This document shows positions 18,035-26,702 of a DNA stretch of 60,887 nt, piece by piece. Positions within the stretch are counted from its first letter, which is position 1. The number at the start of each line of letters is the position of its first letter. A program made the position numbers and the translations under genes. Where the stretch lies: contig NZ_RKLY01000016.1 in assembly GCF_004745525.1 (NCBI RefSeq), positions 1 to 60,887 of the forward strand, read 5' to 3'. Below the pieces are notes generated by a model. The model worked only from the letters and a program-made list of their open reading frames with translations, was not told the origin of the DNA and ran no database searches. This stretch comes from Companilactobacillus suantsaicola (GTDB lineage: Bacteria > Bacillota > Bacilli > Lactobacillales > Lactobacillaceae).

Positions 18035-18514
18035 ATGAATATAAAAATGGTTACAGTAGGAAAGTTAAAAGAGAAGTACTTTAAGGCAGGAATTGCCGAA
18101 TATGCCAAGCGTTTGGGCGCATTTTGTAAATTCAAAATCGAAGAATGTCCTGACGAAAAAGCTCCGGAAAATTTGAGTGAAGCTCAAGATGAGAAAGTAA
18201 AACAAATCGAAGGAGAACGAATATTAAGCAAAATTAAAGATAAGGAATTTGTTATTTTGCTAGATTTGCGTGGAAAAGAACTAACTTCTGAACAACTAGC
18301 TAAAAAAATCGATGACTTATCCACATATGGAACAAGTGACATCACCTTTGTGATCGGTGGGTCATTAGGAGTTAGCCCAGAAGTTATGAAAAGAGCTGAT
18401 ATGAGTATTTGTTTCGGAAAATTCACTTTACCGCATCAGTTGATGAGACTAGTATTGACTGAGCAAATTTATCGATCATTTATGATAATAAACCATCGGA
18501 CTTATCACAAATAG
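18035..18514 (+). CDS. rlmH: 23S rRNA pseudouridine(1915) N3-methyltransferase
   Basis: SPOUT-fold methyltransferase that modifies pseudouridine 1915 of 23S rRNA in assembled 70S ribosomes. 159 residues, the standard length. Motifs are [10 protein letters not shown] at the start, [22 protein letters not shown] (SAM-binding knot) and the C-terminal YHK. The start at 18035 follows GAGGAGATTTAG. An in-frame ATG at 18017 adds six non-family residues. The last dozen residues ([10 protein letters not shown]) differ from the usual IIRGEPYHK-like ending. Its usual position after the wal-htrA block is kept. Confidence 0.94.
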   Translation: MNIKMVTVGKLKEKYFKAGIAEYAKRLGAFCKFKIEECPDEKAPENLSEAQDEKVKQIEGERILSKIKDKEFVILLDLRGKELTSEQLAKKIDDLSTYGTSDITFVIGGSLGVSPEVMKRADMSICFGKFTLPHQLMRLVLTEQIYRSFMIINHRTYHK

Positions 18515-18604
18515 AGTATGAAGAAGGGGAGAAATTTCCGAAAGAACCTCAACTTCATAAAACTAAATTACGAAAAGAATCATTATTTTTTGTATTAAAC
18601 TTGA

Positions 18605-18676
18605 AATAATAAAGAAAGAGAATCCTATCAGACTGCGAAGATGTTCGGCAGTTCTGGTCAGATTCTCTTTCTTTTT
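18605..18676. terminator. Long hairpin terminator after rlmH, beside family A copy A2
   Basis: AAAGAAAGAGAATC pairs with GATTCTCTTTCTTT across an imperfect inner stem. A and T tracts flank both sides, so it could serve both directions. The terminator-plus-family-A layout repeats elsewhere in the window. Confidence 0.8.
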
Positions 18677-18767
18677 TATCTATCAAATTAAAATGATGTA
18701 TCCAAACGATAAATAGAATTGTATCCATTTTAGAGTTTATTAAGTTAACTGCAAAGAGATTGGGTCT

Positions 18768-18967
18768 AGTCTGGAGTAACAGCTATGGGAAATGCTCAGC
18801 CCTGAAATTCTTGTTAATGCTTTAGCGGCTCTCATCCTAGTTTGGTTATAAAAGATATAGAAAGGCTTTATTAATGGTATTTCTATTAGTAGTGACTTAT
18901 TATTTTTCCCATTTTTACAGTAAACAGATAAAAAAATAAAACAGGGATTGTGCGGAGGACGGGACGG
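18768..18967 (+). repeat. Family A repeat, copy A2 (chimeric)
   Basis: The left end is type I (AGTCTGGAGTAACAGCTATG, then GGGAAATGCTCAGCC and a TTGTTAATGC arm). After about 18830 the sequence is unrelated for about 110 bases, and the right end is a type II remnant (ACAGGGATTGTGCGGAGGAC). The two ends therefore no longer pair and the copy looks recombined or interrupted. It stops about 11 bases before the stop codon of the convergent WYL regulator gene. Confidence 0.7.
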
Positions 18968-18977
18968 CAAGTTACAT

Positions 18978-19949
18978 CTATTCCAAATATCGCTCGTATC
19001 CCTCTTTTAAAGTATCCCGTATATCGTCAGCAATATACTTAGGCGAAAGTACCCGTAAAATGGTAGTTTCACCGAGCAACCAAAGTTTTACCCCGTCAGA
19101 ATAATTGACTTCAATCTCCAATACCTTGACCGAAAAAGGGAAACGATTAGGTTTATCGATGGTTTTAATAACACGACAACTGGGGAACTCATCTTTAACG
19201 TATTCAACGTAACCATAAAATTCAAAAACAATGTGAGTTTTTTTACCATTGTATCCGAAAGCTTCGTGTTGGGTCTCAATCCCGTGGTCATAGTGTTTGC
19301 TGTAATTAAAAGGGATTTTTACTGAAGATTTTTTGATTTTATTCATCCAGTCGATGCGAAAAATTCGATTTTCTCGAGTTGTTTTTAAGAAACCAACAAT
19401 GAAAAAATAGTAGTTATCAAAGAAAATATGAATTGGTCGCATTTCAACTGTTTCCGTACGCGCTTGTTCAAAGGCTTCGTGGTCAGTATATTCAAAAGAA
19501 ATATGATCTTGATGATAAATGAATTCTTCTAGGAGACCAATTTTTTCTAAACGGTCACTTTGATTATCAATATAGTTATGAGCAATTTGCTCACTACGAA
19601 TGGAAGCACTAGCCAATTCACGCTGTTCTGGATAAAGCATATTAAGCATTTTCTGCGTTAACTCGGGAAATTCTTTTTCATTTAGAGACCGACTGGCTGT
19701 TAAAATTTTGATCAATACTAAAACTTGGTCGCGGCTCAATAAGAATCTTTGATTAATTGAATAGCGGTTACCATTTTTAGTTAGTTCAAAATACTTTTTG
19801 AAACTGGGATTGCTATCGAGAGAATTTTTGATTTCTTTAATAGTCCGTTGAGCTTTACGTAAGCTGATATCTAAATCTTCTACTAGGTCTTTTGTTTCTA
19901 ATCCTTGATTATCTAAAAGTCGCAAAAATATTTCAAATGTGATGTTCAT
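18978..19949 (-). CDS. WYL-domain transcriptional regulator
   Basis: A 323-residue regulator with an N-terminal helix-turn-helix (about 10-50, LVEDLDISLRKAQRTIKEIK) and a WYL ligand-sensing domain (about 140-225, holding IHIFFDNYYFFIVGFLKTTRENRIFRIDWM), followed by a WCX-like C-terminal extension. Such proteins usually respond to nucleic acid or nucleotide ligands. The ligand here is unknown. It diverges from the SLAP-domain surface gene at 20098, with about 150 bases between, and could control it, though no operator palindrome is obvious. Confidence 0.82.
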   Translation of the reverse strand: MNITFEIFLRLLDNQGLETKDLVEDLDISLRKAQRTIKEIKNSLDSNPSFKKYFELTKNGNRYSINQRFLLSRDQVLVLIKILTASRSLNEKEFPELTQKMLNMLYPEQRELASASIRSEQIAHNYIDNQSDRLEKIGLLEEFIYHQDHISFEYTDHEAFEQARTETVEMRPIHIFFDNYYFFIVGFLKTTRENRIFRIDWMNKIKKSSVKIPFNYSKHYDHGIETQHEAFGYNGKKTHIVFEFYGYVEYVKDEFPSCRVIKTIDKPNRFPFSVKVLEIEVNYSDGVKLWLLGETTILRVLSPKYIADDIRDTLKEGYERYLE

Positions 19950-20097
19950 AGTTTACCTTTTCGAGAAATAGATTATCATATTATTTTTGCCAAAGCATTA
20001 GTTAAGAATTCGTTTTGTTTCGCCAGATTGGCTTGTTAATTTTGCCGCATCTTTTAGACTAAAGTTAGATAAAAAAATTCTCCAAGAGGAGGAAATA

Positions 20098-21399
20098 ATG
20101 ACAAAAAGAAATAAAATTTTAACGGCCTCGGCGATTGCAATTATGCTGGCTCCAGCAGCACTTTCACTGACACAACAGACTACTCAAGCTAGTGGTTTGG
20201 TTGGGTTTGTCGGTACGATTCGACGTGATGCTGGTCAGGTTGTTGATGATAACGGAAATATCACGCAGACAACTTTACCTAATTTTACTTCTTGGAAGTT
20301 AGGTCAAACAAAACAATTACGTGGTAAAACTTATTATCAAGTTGGTACCAATCAATGGGTTGCTTTCGACTCGATGGATATTTCAAAAAATGGCAATCAA
20401 GTCGGTTATTATGCAGCCAATTACAATCCTAATGTGTATCATGTAGCGACGGTTGCGGCCAATACACCAATTGTTAATGGTTATGGTCAAAATACCGGTC
20501 GGACCTTGACTAAAGGTAGTACTTGGCAACTAGGTCAAATCACGACTTTCAATGACGAAGCTTATTTTGAGGTGGGTACTAATGAATGGATTCCAGCTAG
20601 TTACGTAACTAATTTGGTTTCTGGTGACACTGAGAAACAAGCCATTCCAACACAAACTCAAACAGCAACTAAAAAAGTAGGAACACTTAGCTCAACAGTT
20701 TCAGTGTACGGTTCAGATGGGAAACCATTAGGAATCACTTTGAAACAAGGGACGAAGTGGCAGTTAGGTGATCTGGTTACAATCGGTGGTACCAAGATGT
20801 ATCAGGTGGCAACTAATGAATATATTGATGCTACTTTTGTGAATATTCCCGGTGAAAAACCATTTATGACAACTAATCCCGACAAGGTTCGTGGACAAAA
20901 CGGGACAATAATTTTTTCAAACTCACAAATAGTGACCGCTGCAGGAATTGCGACCGGCGTAAAATTACCAGAGGGTACTTCTTGGAAACTGGGAGAAACA
21001 ATCCGTATCAACGGTGTGGAATATTATGAAGTTGGGACTAATCAATACGTTACTGCAAGAGACTTTCTACTAAAATCAGCAGTAAGTACTTCTACCTCTA
21101 CTTCTACATCGACGACAATCACAAATCCTGGAATCCCTACACCTGGTAATGGCTTAGTGGCAACTACTACTAAACAACAGGCGGTTTATAATTCTGAGAC
21201 TAATACTTATGGTCAAGTTTTGAAGGCTAATACCTCATGGAAGATTGCTAAATTAGTCGTTAATAAGTACGGTGCTTATTGGGGACAAGTTTCCAATAAT
21301 GAATGGGTCTTTATTTCTAACGTGAGATTGAATAGCGGTTTAAATTTGAAGACTTATGCATATTCAGAACCAGAATTTGCGGTAAGTATTAATAAATAA
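20098..21399 (+). CDS. SLAP-type repeat surface protein
   Basis: A secreted 433-residue protein. The signal peptide (about residues 1-32) ends near TTQASG. It then has five degenerate repeats of about 60-70 residues, each with TSWKLGQ-like and YYQVGTNQWV-like blocks (last residues near 98, 178, 244, 322 and 417). This is the pattern of SLAP (S-layer protein A) domains that bind secondary wall polymers. A Ser/Thr run lies at about residues 325-340. AAGAGGAGG supports the ATG. No enzyme domain is visible, so it is probably a wall-bound structural or adhesive protein. Confidence 0.8.
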   Translation: MTKRNKILTASAIAIMLAPAALSLTQQTTQASGLVGFVGTIRRDAGQVVDDNGNITQTTLPNFTSWKLGQTKQLRGKTYYQVGTNQWVAFDSMDISKNGNQVGYYAANYNPNVYHVATVAANTPIVNGYGQNTGRTLTKGSTWQLGQITTFNDEAYFEVGTNEWIPASYVTNLVSGDTEKQAIPTQTQTATKKVGTLSSTVSVYGSDGKPLGITLKQGTKWQLGDLVTIGGTKMYQVATNEYIDATFVNIPGEKPFMTTNPDKVRGQNGTIIFSNSQIVTAAGIATGVKLPEGTSWKLGETIRINGVEYYEVGTNQYVTARDFLLKSAVSTSTSTSTSTTITNPGIPTPGNGLVATTTKQQAVYNSETNTYGQVLKANTSWKIAKLVVNKYGAYWGQVSNNEWVFISNVRLNSGLNLKTYAYSEPEFAVSINK

Positions 21400-21401
21400 A
21401 A

Positions 21402-21530
21402 TAGAGAGTGGAGCAAGAGCGTTCAGCTCCCGGAGGATAGCGGAACTTCACAAATTGCACGCGTATTTTGCGGGCGGTTTGGGAAGTTTTGCTATCTTGT
21501 AGGGAGTTGCTCTTGTGCAACTCGTTTAAA
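21402..21530 (+). repeat. Family B structured repeat, copy B4
   Basis: Outer stem CAAGAGC/GCTCTTG, interior core CTTCACAAATTGCACG and GCGGTTTGGGAAG. Starts three bases after the stop of the SLAP-type gene, same strand, and is tandem with B5. The overall sequence is closest to B2 and B6. Confidence 0.85.
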
Positions 21531-21531
21531 A

Positions 21532-21657
21532 TAGAGAGTGAAGCAAGCCCGATAGGCCCAGGCAGATAGCCTAATTTCACGAATTGCACACCGAACTTGT
21601 GTGTGATTTGGGAAATGTAGCTATATGGCTGGGCCTGGCTTGTGCAACTCGTTTCAG
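21532..21657 (+). repeat. Family B structured repeat, copy B5
   Basis: Outer stems CAAGCC/GGCTTG and AGGCCCAG/CTGGGCCT, interior core TTTCACGAATTGCAC and GTGATTTGGGAAATG. Directly follows B4. A short AGAGAGCGGAACAC at 21660 looks like the beginning of a third, truncated copy. Confidence 0.85.
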
Positions 21658-21699
21658 TTAGAGAGCGGAACACAAAAGAGTCATTCGAGTATTAAGGCA

Positions 21700-21744
21700 A
21701 ATAGCACCGGGTAATCAAACACGATTACCCGGTGCTATTTTTTT
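21700..21744. terminator. Bidirectional terminator
   Basis: AATAGCACCGGGTAATC pairs exactly with GATTACCCGGTGCTATT around a six-base loop, followed by T residues. It separates the SLAP gene with its family B repeats from the convergent IclR gene. Confidence 0.9.
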
Positions 21745-21784
21745 AAGAAGAAATTGTTATGTTATATCCCAAGCTCTTTTTTTA

Positions 21785-22540
21785 TTAAAATTGATCCACA
21801 ATATTTTTTTCAGTTTCGAGGCCTAACTTGACCCAGTTAGCAATGATCTGCTCATCAACTCGAAAGACTGGTGCACTAATACTGAAGCCTCCGAAGATTT
21901 GACCATTTTTAACTAATGGAAAACCAATACAGTAAACACCTTCTTGATTCTCGATGTCATCGATAGCATAACCACAATTTCTGATTTCTGACAAATTGTT
22001 CAATAAATCTTTACGAGTGACTAATGTATTTTTAGTCAATGGCTTTAAAGCAGTTTGATCAAGGTAGTTGTCAATCTGTTCATCCGAGTAATGAGATAAA
22101 ATAGCTTTTCCCATCGCGGATGAATACATATGCATCGTTCCGCCGAGTTCCAAGTCAAAGTGAATACTGTTAGTACTCTTGGCACGATCTAGCAATACGA
22201 CTCGATCTTTTTCCACGATACCCAAGTTGACTGCTTCAGTAGTCTCATCTCGTAGCTTATTAAGAAACGGCATTGCTATTTTGACCAAATTAAAGCTTTG
22301 AGTCGATTCATTTCCGTATTTAATAAAGATAGTTCCCAAATAGTACTGCTTAATTTTGCCATCTGATCTGACGAAACCACAATACTCTAAAGTTTGTAAA
22401 ATTTTTAAAACGGTTGGTTTGGAAATATCGACGTGTTCACTAATTTCTTTTAACCCAGGAGCCGTTTCTGAATTGGAAATAAAGTCCAGAATCTCTTTAG
22501 CCTTCAGTAATACAGCACCGTACAAATGTTTCTCCGCCAT
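21785..22540 (-). CDS. IclR-family regulator of the KDG island
   Basis: A protein of about 251 residues with an N-terminal winged helix (about 10-65; EHVDISKPTVLKILQTLEYCGFV) and an IclR effector domain (about 80-245). Divergently placed from kduD-PTS-kdgK-eda, it is the likely local KdgR-type regulator responding to 2-keto-3-deoxygluconate or a related keto-sugar. The preferred start is the ATG at 22538-22540, with AGAGGTCA upstream. The ORF extends nine codons further without support. The palindrome at 22652-22674 is its probable operator. Confidence 0.85.
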   Translation of the reverse strand: MAEKHLYGAVLLKAKEILDFISNSETAPGLKEISEHVDISKPTVLKILQTLEYCGFVRSDGKIKQYYLGTIFIKYGNESTQSFNLVKIAMPFLNKLRDETTEAVNLGIVEKDRVVLLDRAKSTNSIHFDLELGGTMHMYSSAMGKAILSHYSDEQIDNYLDQTALKPLTKNTLVTRKDLLNNLSEIRNCGYAIDDIENQEGVYCIGFPLVKNGQIFGGFSISAPVFRVDEQIIANWVKLGLETEKNIVDQF

Positions 22541-22613
22541 TACTTGACCTCTTTTCATTCTTATCATCTACAATTCTATACCATAACGATATAAAAAAAC
22601 ATAATGAAAAGGC

Positions 22614-22640
22614 TTGCAATGGTTTTTAAAATATTATAAA
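22614..22640 (+). promoter_or_regulatory. Probable kduD operon promoter
   Basis: TTGCAA (22614-22619) and TATAAA (22635-22640), 15 bp apart, lie just upstream of the operator palindrome and about 70 bases before kduD. The spacing is short, so the exact -10 is uncertain. Confidence 0.45.
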
Positions 22641-22651
22641 ATCTATTTGTA

Positions 22652-22674
22652 AATAAGAAATGACGTTTCTTATT
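22652..22674. promoter_or_regulatory. Palindromic operator for the KDG operon
   Basis: AATAAGAAA and its exact complement TTTCTTATT flank a five-base spacer. It lies between the IclR gene and kduD, immediately downstream of the likely -10, where a bound repressor would block transcription. Confidence 0.7.
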
Positions 22675-22711
22675 AGGAAATATAGTCAAACAATTCTAGG
22701 AGGGTTTTGAA

Positions 22712-23539
22712 ATGTCAGAAATTCACGAGAGTGCAGAAGAAATTCGTCAACATGAGGAAGAATTGAAGAATAACTTCAATTTGGATCTATTCAACCTTAA
22801 AGGTAAGGTTGCCGTTATCACAGGTGGTAATACAGGATTAGGTCAAGGTTATGCTATTGCTATGGCTAAAGCCGGTGCCGATATTTTCATTCCTACATTC
22901 GGTAAGAAAGAATGGGACAATACTCGCGAAATTATTGAAAGTTTAGGTCGTAAGGTAGAATTCAAAGATTGTGACCTTATAGCTCCAGGCACACCTAAAG
23001 AAGTTATTGATGAAGTAGTTGAAAAGATGGGCCATATCGATATTTTGGTAAACAACGCCGGAATGATCAAACGTAACCCAATTCTTGAATCAAAAGACGA
23101 AGACTGGGATAGAGTTATTGCTATCAACTTGAGTGCTGCATATCATATGTCACTAGAAGCATGCAAAGTCTTCGCAAAGCAAAAGTCAGGTAGAATTATC
23201 AACATTGGTTCAATGCTTTCATTCCAAGGTGGTAAATTCATTCCTTCATACACAGCTTCAAAACATGGTGTTGCTGGACTTACAAAGGCATTCGCTTCAG
23301 AAATGGGTGCTTACAATGTTACTGTTAACGCTATTGCACCAGGATACATCAAGACAGAAAACACAGCTCCAATCCGTGCTGACAAGTCACGTAATGATGA
23401 AATTCTTGGAAGAATTCCAATGGGCCACTGGGCAGAACCTTATGAATTGATGGGACCAGCTGTATTCCTAGCAAGTGACGCTGCCGCATATATCAACGGT
23501 GCAATTGTTCCAGTTGATGGTGGTTACTTAGTTCGTTAA
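22712..23539 (+). CDS. kduD: 2-deoxy-D-gluconate 3-dehydrogenase / KduD-type SDR
   Basis: A 275-residue short-chain dehydrogenase. The NAD-binding motif TGGNTGLGQG (about 38-47), NNAG, catalytic Ser in GSMLS and YTASKHG with Tyr and Lys are all present. KduD reduces or oxidises 2,5-diketo-3-deoxygluconate and 2-keto-3-deoxygluconate in uronate/pectin breakdown. Location before KDG kinase and KDPG aldolase supports this. TAGGAGGG precedes the ATG. First gene of a four-gene operon. There is no kduI in the window. Confidence 0.88.
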   Translation: MSEIHESAEEIRQHEEELKNNFNLDLFNLKGKVAVITGGNTGLGQGYAIAMAKAGADIFIPTFGKKEWDNTREIIESLGRKVEFKDCDLIAPGTPKEVIDEVVEKMGHIDILVNNAGMIKRNPILESKDEDWDRVIAINLSAAYHMSLEACKVFAKQKSGRIINIGSMLSFQGGKFIPSYTASKHGVAGLTKAFASEMGAYNVTVNAIAPGYIKTENTAPIRADKSRNDEILGRIPMGHWAEPYELMGPAVFLASDAAAYINGAIVPVDGGYLVR

Positions 23540-23565
23540 TCTAACTTAGGGGGTACGAAAACATC

Positions 23566-24903
23566 ATGGCTGTCATAAATTACATTATGTCCTTGGGTGC
23601 TAGTGTTATGATGCCAATTATTTTCCTTATTTTAGGTTTATTAATTGGAATGGGAGTAAGTAAATCTCTAGTATCAGGACTTAAAGTTGGTGTTGGTTTC
23701 GTTGGATTGAGTGTTGTTACACAACTCTTGTCTGATAATATCGGACCAGCTGTTAATGCGATGGTAAAAACTTACCATCTTCACCTTTACACATTAGATA
23801 TTGGTTGGCCAGCTGCTTCACAAGTTGCTTTTGCTACATCAGTTGGTGCAATCATTATTCCATTAGGTTTACTAGTTAACGTTTTAATGTTAGTTATTGG
23901 TACTACAAAAACTTTGAACATTGACCTTTGGAACTACTGGCATTTTGCTTTCATTGGTTCAATCGTTTACTTTGCTACAGACAATTTCTGGTGGGGCATG
24001 TTTGCTTCCATCATTACAATCATCATCACATTGATTGGTGCTGATAGATCTCAAAAGAAGGTTGAAGCCTTCTATGGTAAAGATCTAACCGGTATTTCAA
24101 TCCCTCAAGCATTTTGTGTCAGCTTTATTCCATTTGCAATTATTGTAAATTGGATTGTTGATCGTATTCCTGGACTAAACAAGGTTGATATTGATGCTGA
24201 TAAGATGAAAGAAAAATTCGGTGTCTTAGGTGACCCAATTGTTCTTGGTGTTATTATTGGTATGATTATCGGTGCTTTGGCACATTACCCAGTTGCAAAG
24301 ATCTTGCAATTAGGTGTTATCCTAGCTGCCGTTATGGTCTTGATTCCTAGAATCACTGGACTATTTATCGAAGGTTTATCACCAATTTCAAAACGTGCAC
24401 AAGAAATTATTAAGAACAAATTCAAGGGTAAGGAATTCAATATTGGTATGACTCCAGCTCTAGTAATCGGTCACCCTGTTACTTTGGTTGCCAGTTTATT
24501 ACTAATTCCTATTATCTTATTCTTGTCAGTTGTTATCCCAGGAAACCAATTCCTACCATTGGCAAGTTTGTCAGGTTTGATCTACATCTTCCCATTAGTA
24601 CTTCCATATACTAAAGGAAATGTTTTGAAGACTTTGTTAGTAGGTATTGTTAGTTTGGTTCTTGGTGTTCTTTCCGCAACAATGTTGGCAGGTATCTTCA
24701 CAAAGGCTGTTAAGATTGTCCAAGCAAGTCTAATTCCAGCAGGTACTTCATCTGTTGCAAGTATCGACTTTGCTGCCAGTCCATTAGCTTGGATCGTTTA
24801 CGAAGGTACAGTAAATCTTCCAATTATCGGAGCTATCGTTCTTGCAGTTGTCGTTGCTGGTATGATGGTTTGGAACAGAAAAGAAATCAGAAAAGGTTTA
24901 TAA
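23566..24903 (+). CDS. Galactitol-type PTS IIC-like permease
   Basis: A 445-residue integral membrane protein with about 10-12 helices, resembling the GatC/SgcC branch of PTS IIC (ASVMMPIIFLILGLLIGMGVSKSL, NIGMTPALVIGHP). It probably imports the keto-deoxy sugar handled by the flanking enzymes. No IIA or IIB partner gene is in the operon. Since KdgK next door phosphorylates KDG in the cytoplasm, the protein may work as a non-phosphorylating transporter or borrow components encoded elsewhere. AGGGGG lies upstream of the ATG, 26 bases after kduD. Confidence 0.8.
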   Translation: MAVINYIMSLGASVMMPIIFLILGLLIGMGVSKSLVSGLKVGVGFVGLSVVTQLLSDNIGPAVNAMVKTYHLHLYTLDIGWPAASQVAFATSVGAIIIPLGLLVNVLMLVIGTTKTLNIDLWNYWHFAFIGSIVYFATDNFWWGMFASIITIIITLIGADRSQKKVEAFYGKDLTGISIPQAFCVSFIPFAIIVNWIVDRIPGLNKVDIDADKMKEKFGVLGDPIVLGVIIGMIIGALAHYPVAKILQLGVILAAVMVLIPRITGLFIEGLSPISKRAQEIIKNKFKGKEFNIGMTPALVIGHPVTLVASLLLIPIILFLSVVIPGNQFLPLASLSGLIYIFPLVLPYTKGNVLKTLLVGIVSLVLGVLSATMLAGIFTKAVKIVQASLIPAGTSSVASIDFAASPLAWIVYEGTVNLPIIGAIVLAVVVAGMMVWNRKEIRKGL

Positions 24904-24966
24904 TAGATACATTCTCCTTGGAGTATTAACTTCGAGGAGATTTTGTGTTGGTAAGAGGCAAAAGAA

Positions 24967-25926
24967 ATGAGCGAGTTTATTACTATCGGTGAATCACTCG
25001 TCGTTTTTTGCTCTACCGAACCAGATGTAACCATTCAAGATTCCACTAACTTCAATAAAGTAGTTGGTGGAGCCGAATTAAACGTTGCTGTTGGAGTGCG
25101 TCGTTTAGGTCATTCCGTGGAATACATCGGTCAGGTTGGCAAAGATCCCCAGGGTAAATTTATCGAGAAGCAAATAAAGAGTAAGAGTATTGGGACTAAG
25201 TATTTAGAACAAACAGATCAGTATTTGAATGGTTATCAAATGAAACAATTGGTAACTAAAGGGGACCCAAAGGTTTTTAATTTTAGAAAAAATTCAGCGG
25301 GAACAAATATTGATTTGGATTTAATTAACAAAATTGATTTATCTGGAGTAAAAATCGGTCATGTAACAGGAATTTTTCCTGCGACATCGAAAAATGCTCT
25401 AGCTACTAGTATGGCTTTGATCAAGCGACTTAATCAAAATGAAATCACAGTAACTTTTGATCCTAATTTACGACCAGACTTGTGGCCAAATCAAGAGACA
25501 ATGGTGAGGACTCTTAATGAGATGGCTAGTTTGGCAGATATTGTTTTACCAGGTCAAAGTGAAGGAAAGATTTTAACGGGCTATGATGATCCTGAAAAAA
25601 TTGCTGACTTTTACTTACAAGGTAAGACTAAAGCTGTTTTCGTTAAAGTTGGCTCAAAAGGTGCGTATGTGAAAACTAAGACTAGTCCTGGGGTGTTTGT
25701 TCCCGGGTTCAAAGTTGAGAAAGTCGTTGATACTGTAGGTGCTGGAGATGGTTTTGCACTAGGCGTTATAACGTCGTTATTAGAAGGTAAAACGTATGCA
25801 CAAGCAGCTAAACGTGGCAATGCCGTCGGAGCTTTGCAAGTTCAAGCTCACGGTGACAATGATGGGTACCCTACTAGAAACGAATTAGATGAATTTTATC
25901 AGGAAAATGGAGTGGAAAATATATGA
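24967..25926 (+). CDS. kdgK: 2-keto-3-deoxygluconate kinase
   Basis: A PfkB-family sugar kinase of 319 residues that makes 2-keto-3-deoxy-6-phosphogluconate from KDG and ATP. Family motifs are GGAELNVAVGVRRLG near the N-terminus, FDPNLRPDLW, and the C-terminal DTVGAGDGFALG with the catalytic Asp. AAGAGGCAAAAGAA precedes the ATG. It overlaps eda by four bases (ATGA). One CGTTATAACG palindrome lies inside the gene at 25764-25773. Confidence 0.92.
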   Translation: MSEFITIGESLVVFCSTEPDVTIQDSTNFNKVVGGAELNVAVGVRRLGHSVEYIGQVGKDPQGKFIEKQIKSKSIGTKYLEQTDQYLNGYQMKQLVTKGDPKVFNFRKNSAGTNIDLDLINKIDLSGVKIGHVTGIFPATSKNALATSMALIKRLNQNEITVTFDPNLRPDLWPNQETMVRTLNEMASLADIVLPGQSEGKILTGYDDPEKIADFYLQGKTKAVFVKVGSKGAYVKTKTSPGVFVPGFKVEKVVDTVGAGDGFALGVITSLLEGKTYAQAAKRGNAVGALQVQAHGDNDGYPTRNELDEFYQENGVENI

Positions 25927-26573
25927 CATTACCAAAGTATGAAGCATTGAAGAATGTTGAAAAAGCAGGAGTTGTCGCTGTTGTCAGAGGACACAACGAA
26001 GAAAACTCTTATCAAGTATCAAAGGCTTGTATCAAAGGTGGCGTTACAGCTATCGAATTAGCCTTCACATCACCAAACGCTGATGTAACTATCAAACGTT
26101 TGAGCGAAGAATATGCTGAAGATGACAACGTTGTTGTTGGTGCCGGAACAGTTTTGGACCCAGCTACAGCTAGATTAGCTATCATTGCTGGTGCTAAATT
26201 TATCGTTAGTCCATCATTCAATAAAGAAACAGCTAAGACATGTAACCTTTACGATGTACCTTACATCCCTGGTTGCTTCACACCAACAGAAGTACAAAGT
26301 GCTTTGACTTATGGTGCTGATGTTGTGAAGATCTTCCCTGGTTCAATTGCCGGTTTGAATGTAATCAAAGAAATCCAAGGACCATTCCCATATGCAAACG
26401 TTATGCCTAGTGGTGGTGTATCTCTAGAAAACATGCACGAATGGTTTGAAAATGGTGCTTACGTTGTCGGTGTCGGCGGCGGTTTAGTTGGACCTGGTAA
26501 AGATGACGACTATGAAGCAGTAGAAAAGAATGCTAAAGCATTTCACGCTGAATTTGAAAAACTATCTAAGTAA
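25923..26573 (+). CDS. eda: KDPG aldolase
   Basis: Cleaves 2-keto-3-deoxy-6-phosphogluconate to pyruvate and glyceraldehyde-3-phosphate, linking the island to glycolysis. The 216-residue class I aldolase has the Schiff-base Lys136 in ADVVKIFPGS, Glu45 (AIELAFTS) and Arg22 (AVVRG). Translationally coupled to kdgK by the ATGA overlap. Terminator at 26613-26648. Confidence 0.94.
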   Translation: MTLPKYEALKNVEKAGVVAVVRGHNEENSYQVSKACIKGGVTAIELAFTSPNADVTIKRLSEEYAEDDNVVVGAGTVLDPATARLAIIAGAKFIVSPSFNKETAKTCNLYDVPYIPGCFTPTEVQSALTYGADVVKIFPGSIAGLNVIKEIQGPFPYANVMPSGGVSLENMHEWFENGAYVVGVGGGLVGPGKDDDYEAVEKNAKAFHAEFEKLSK

Positions 26574-26612
26574 TCATTAAAGAATAAAGAAAGATATGTG
26601 TGTTTATTTCAT

Positions 26613-26648
26613 AAAAAGAGTCGAGACATTGTCATCTCGGCTCTTTTT
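26613..26648 (+). terminator. Terminator of the KDG operon
   Basis: AAAAAGAG-TCGAGA pairs with TCTCGG-CTCTTTTT around an eight-base loop. Confidence 0.88.
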
Positions 26649-26702
26649 GTATGTTTATTTCTGAAAATTGATGGTGTAATTCTTTTGATTGGGTGGTGGT
26701 TA

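Noticed and set aside
18496-18609. Coding-like stretch directly after rlmH in another frame ([14 protein letters not shown]...)
   Set aside because: It would overlap the rlmH end without a start or ribosome site, and RlmH ends normally with YHK. Possibly a gene remnant, but the support is too weak to annotate.
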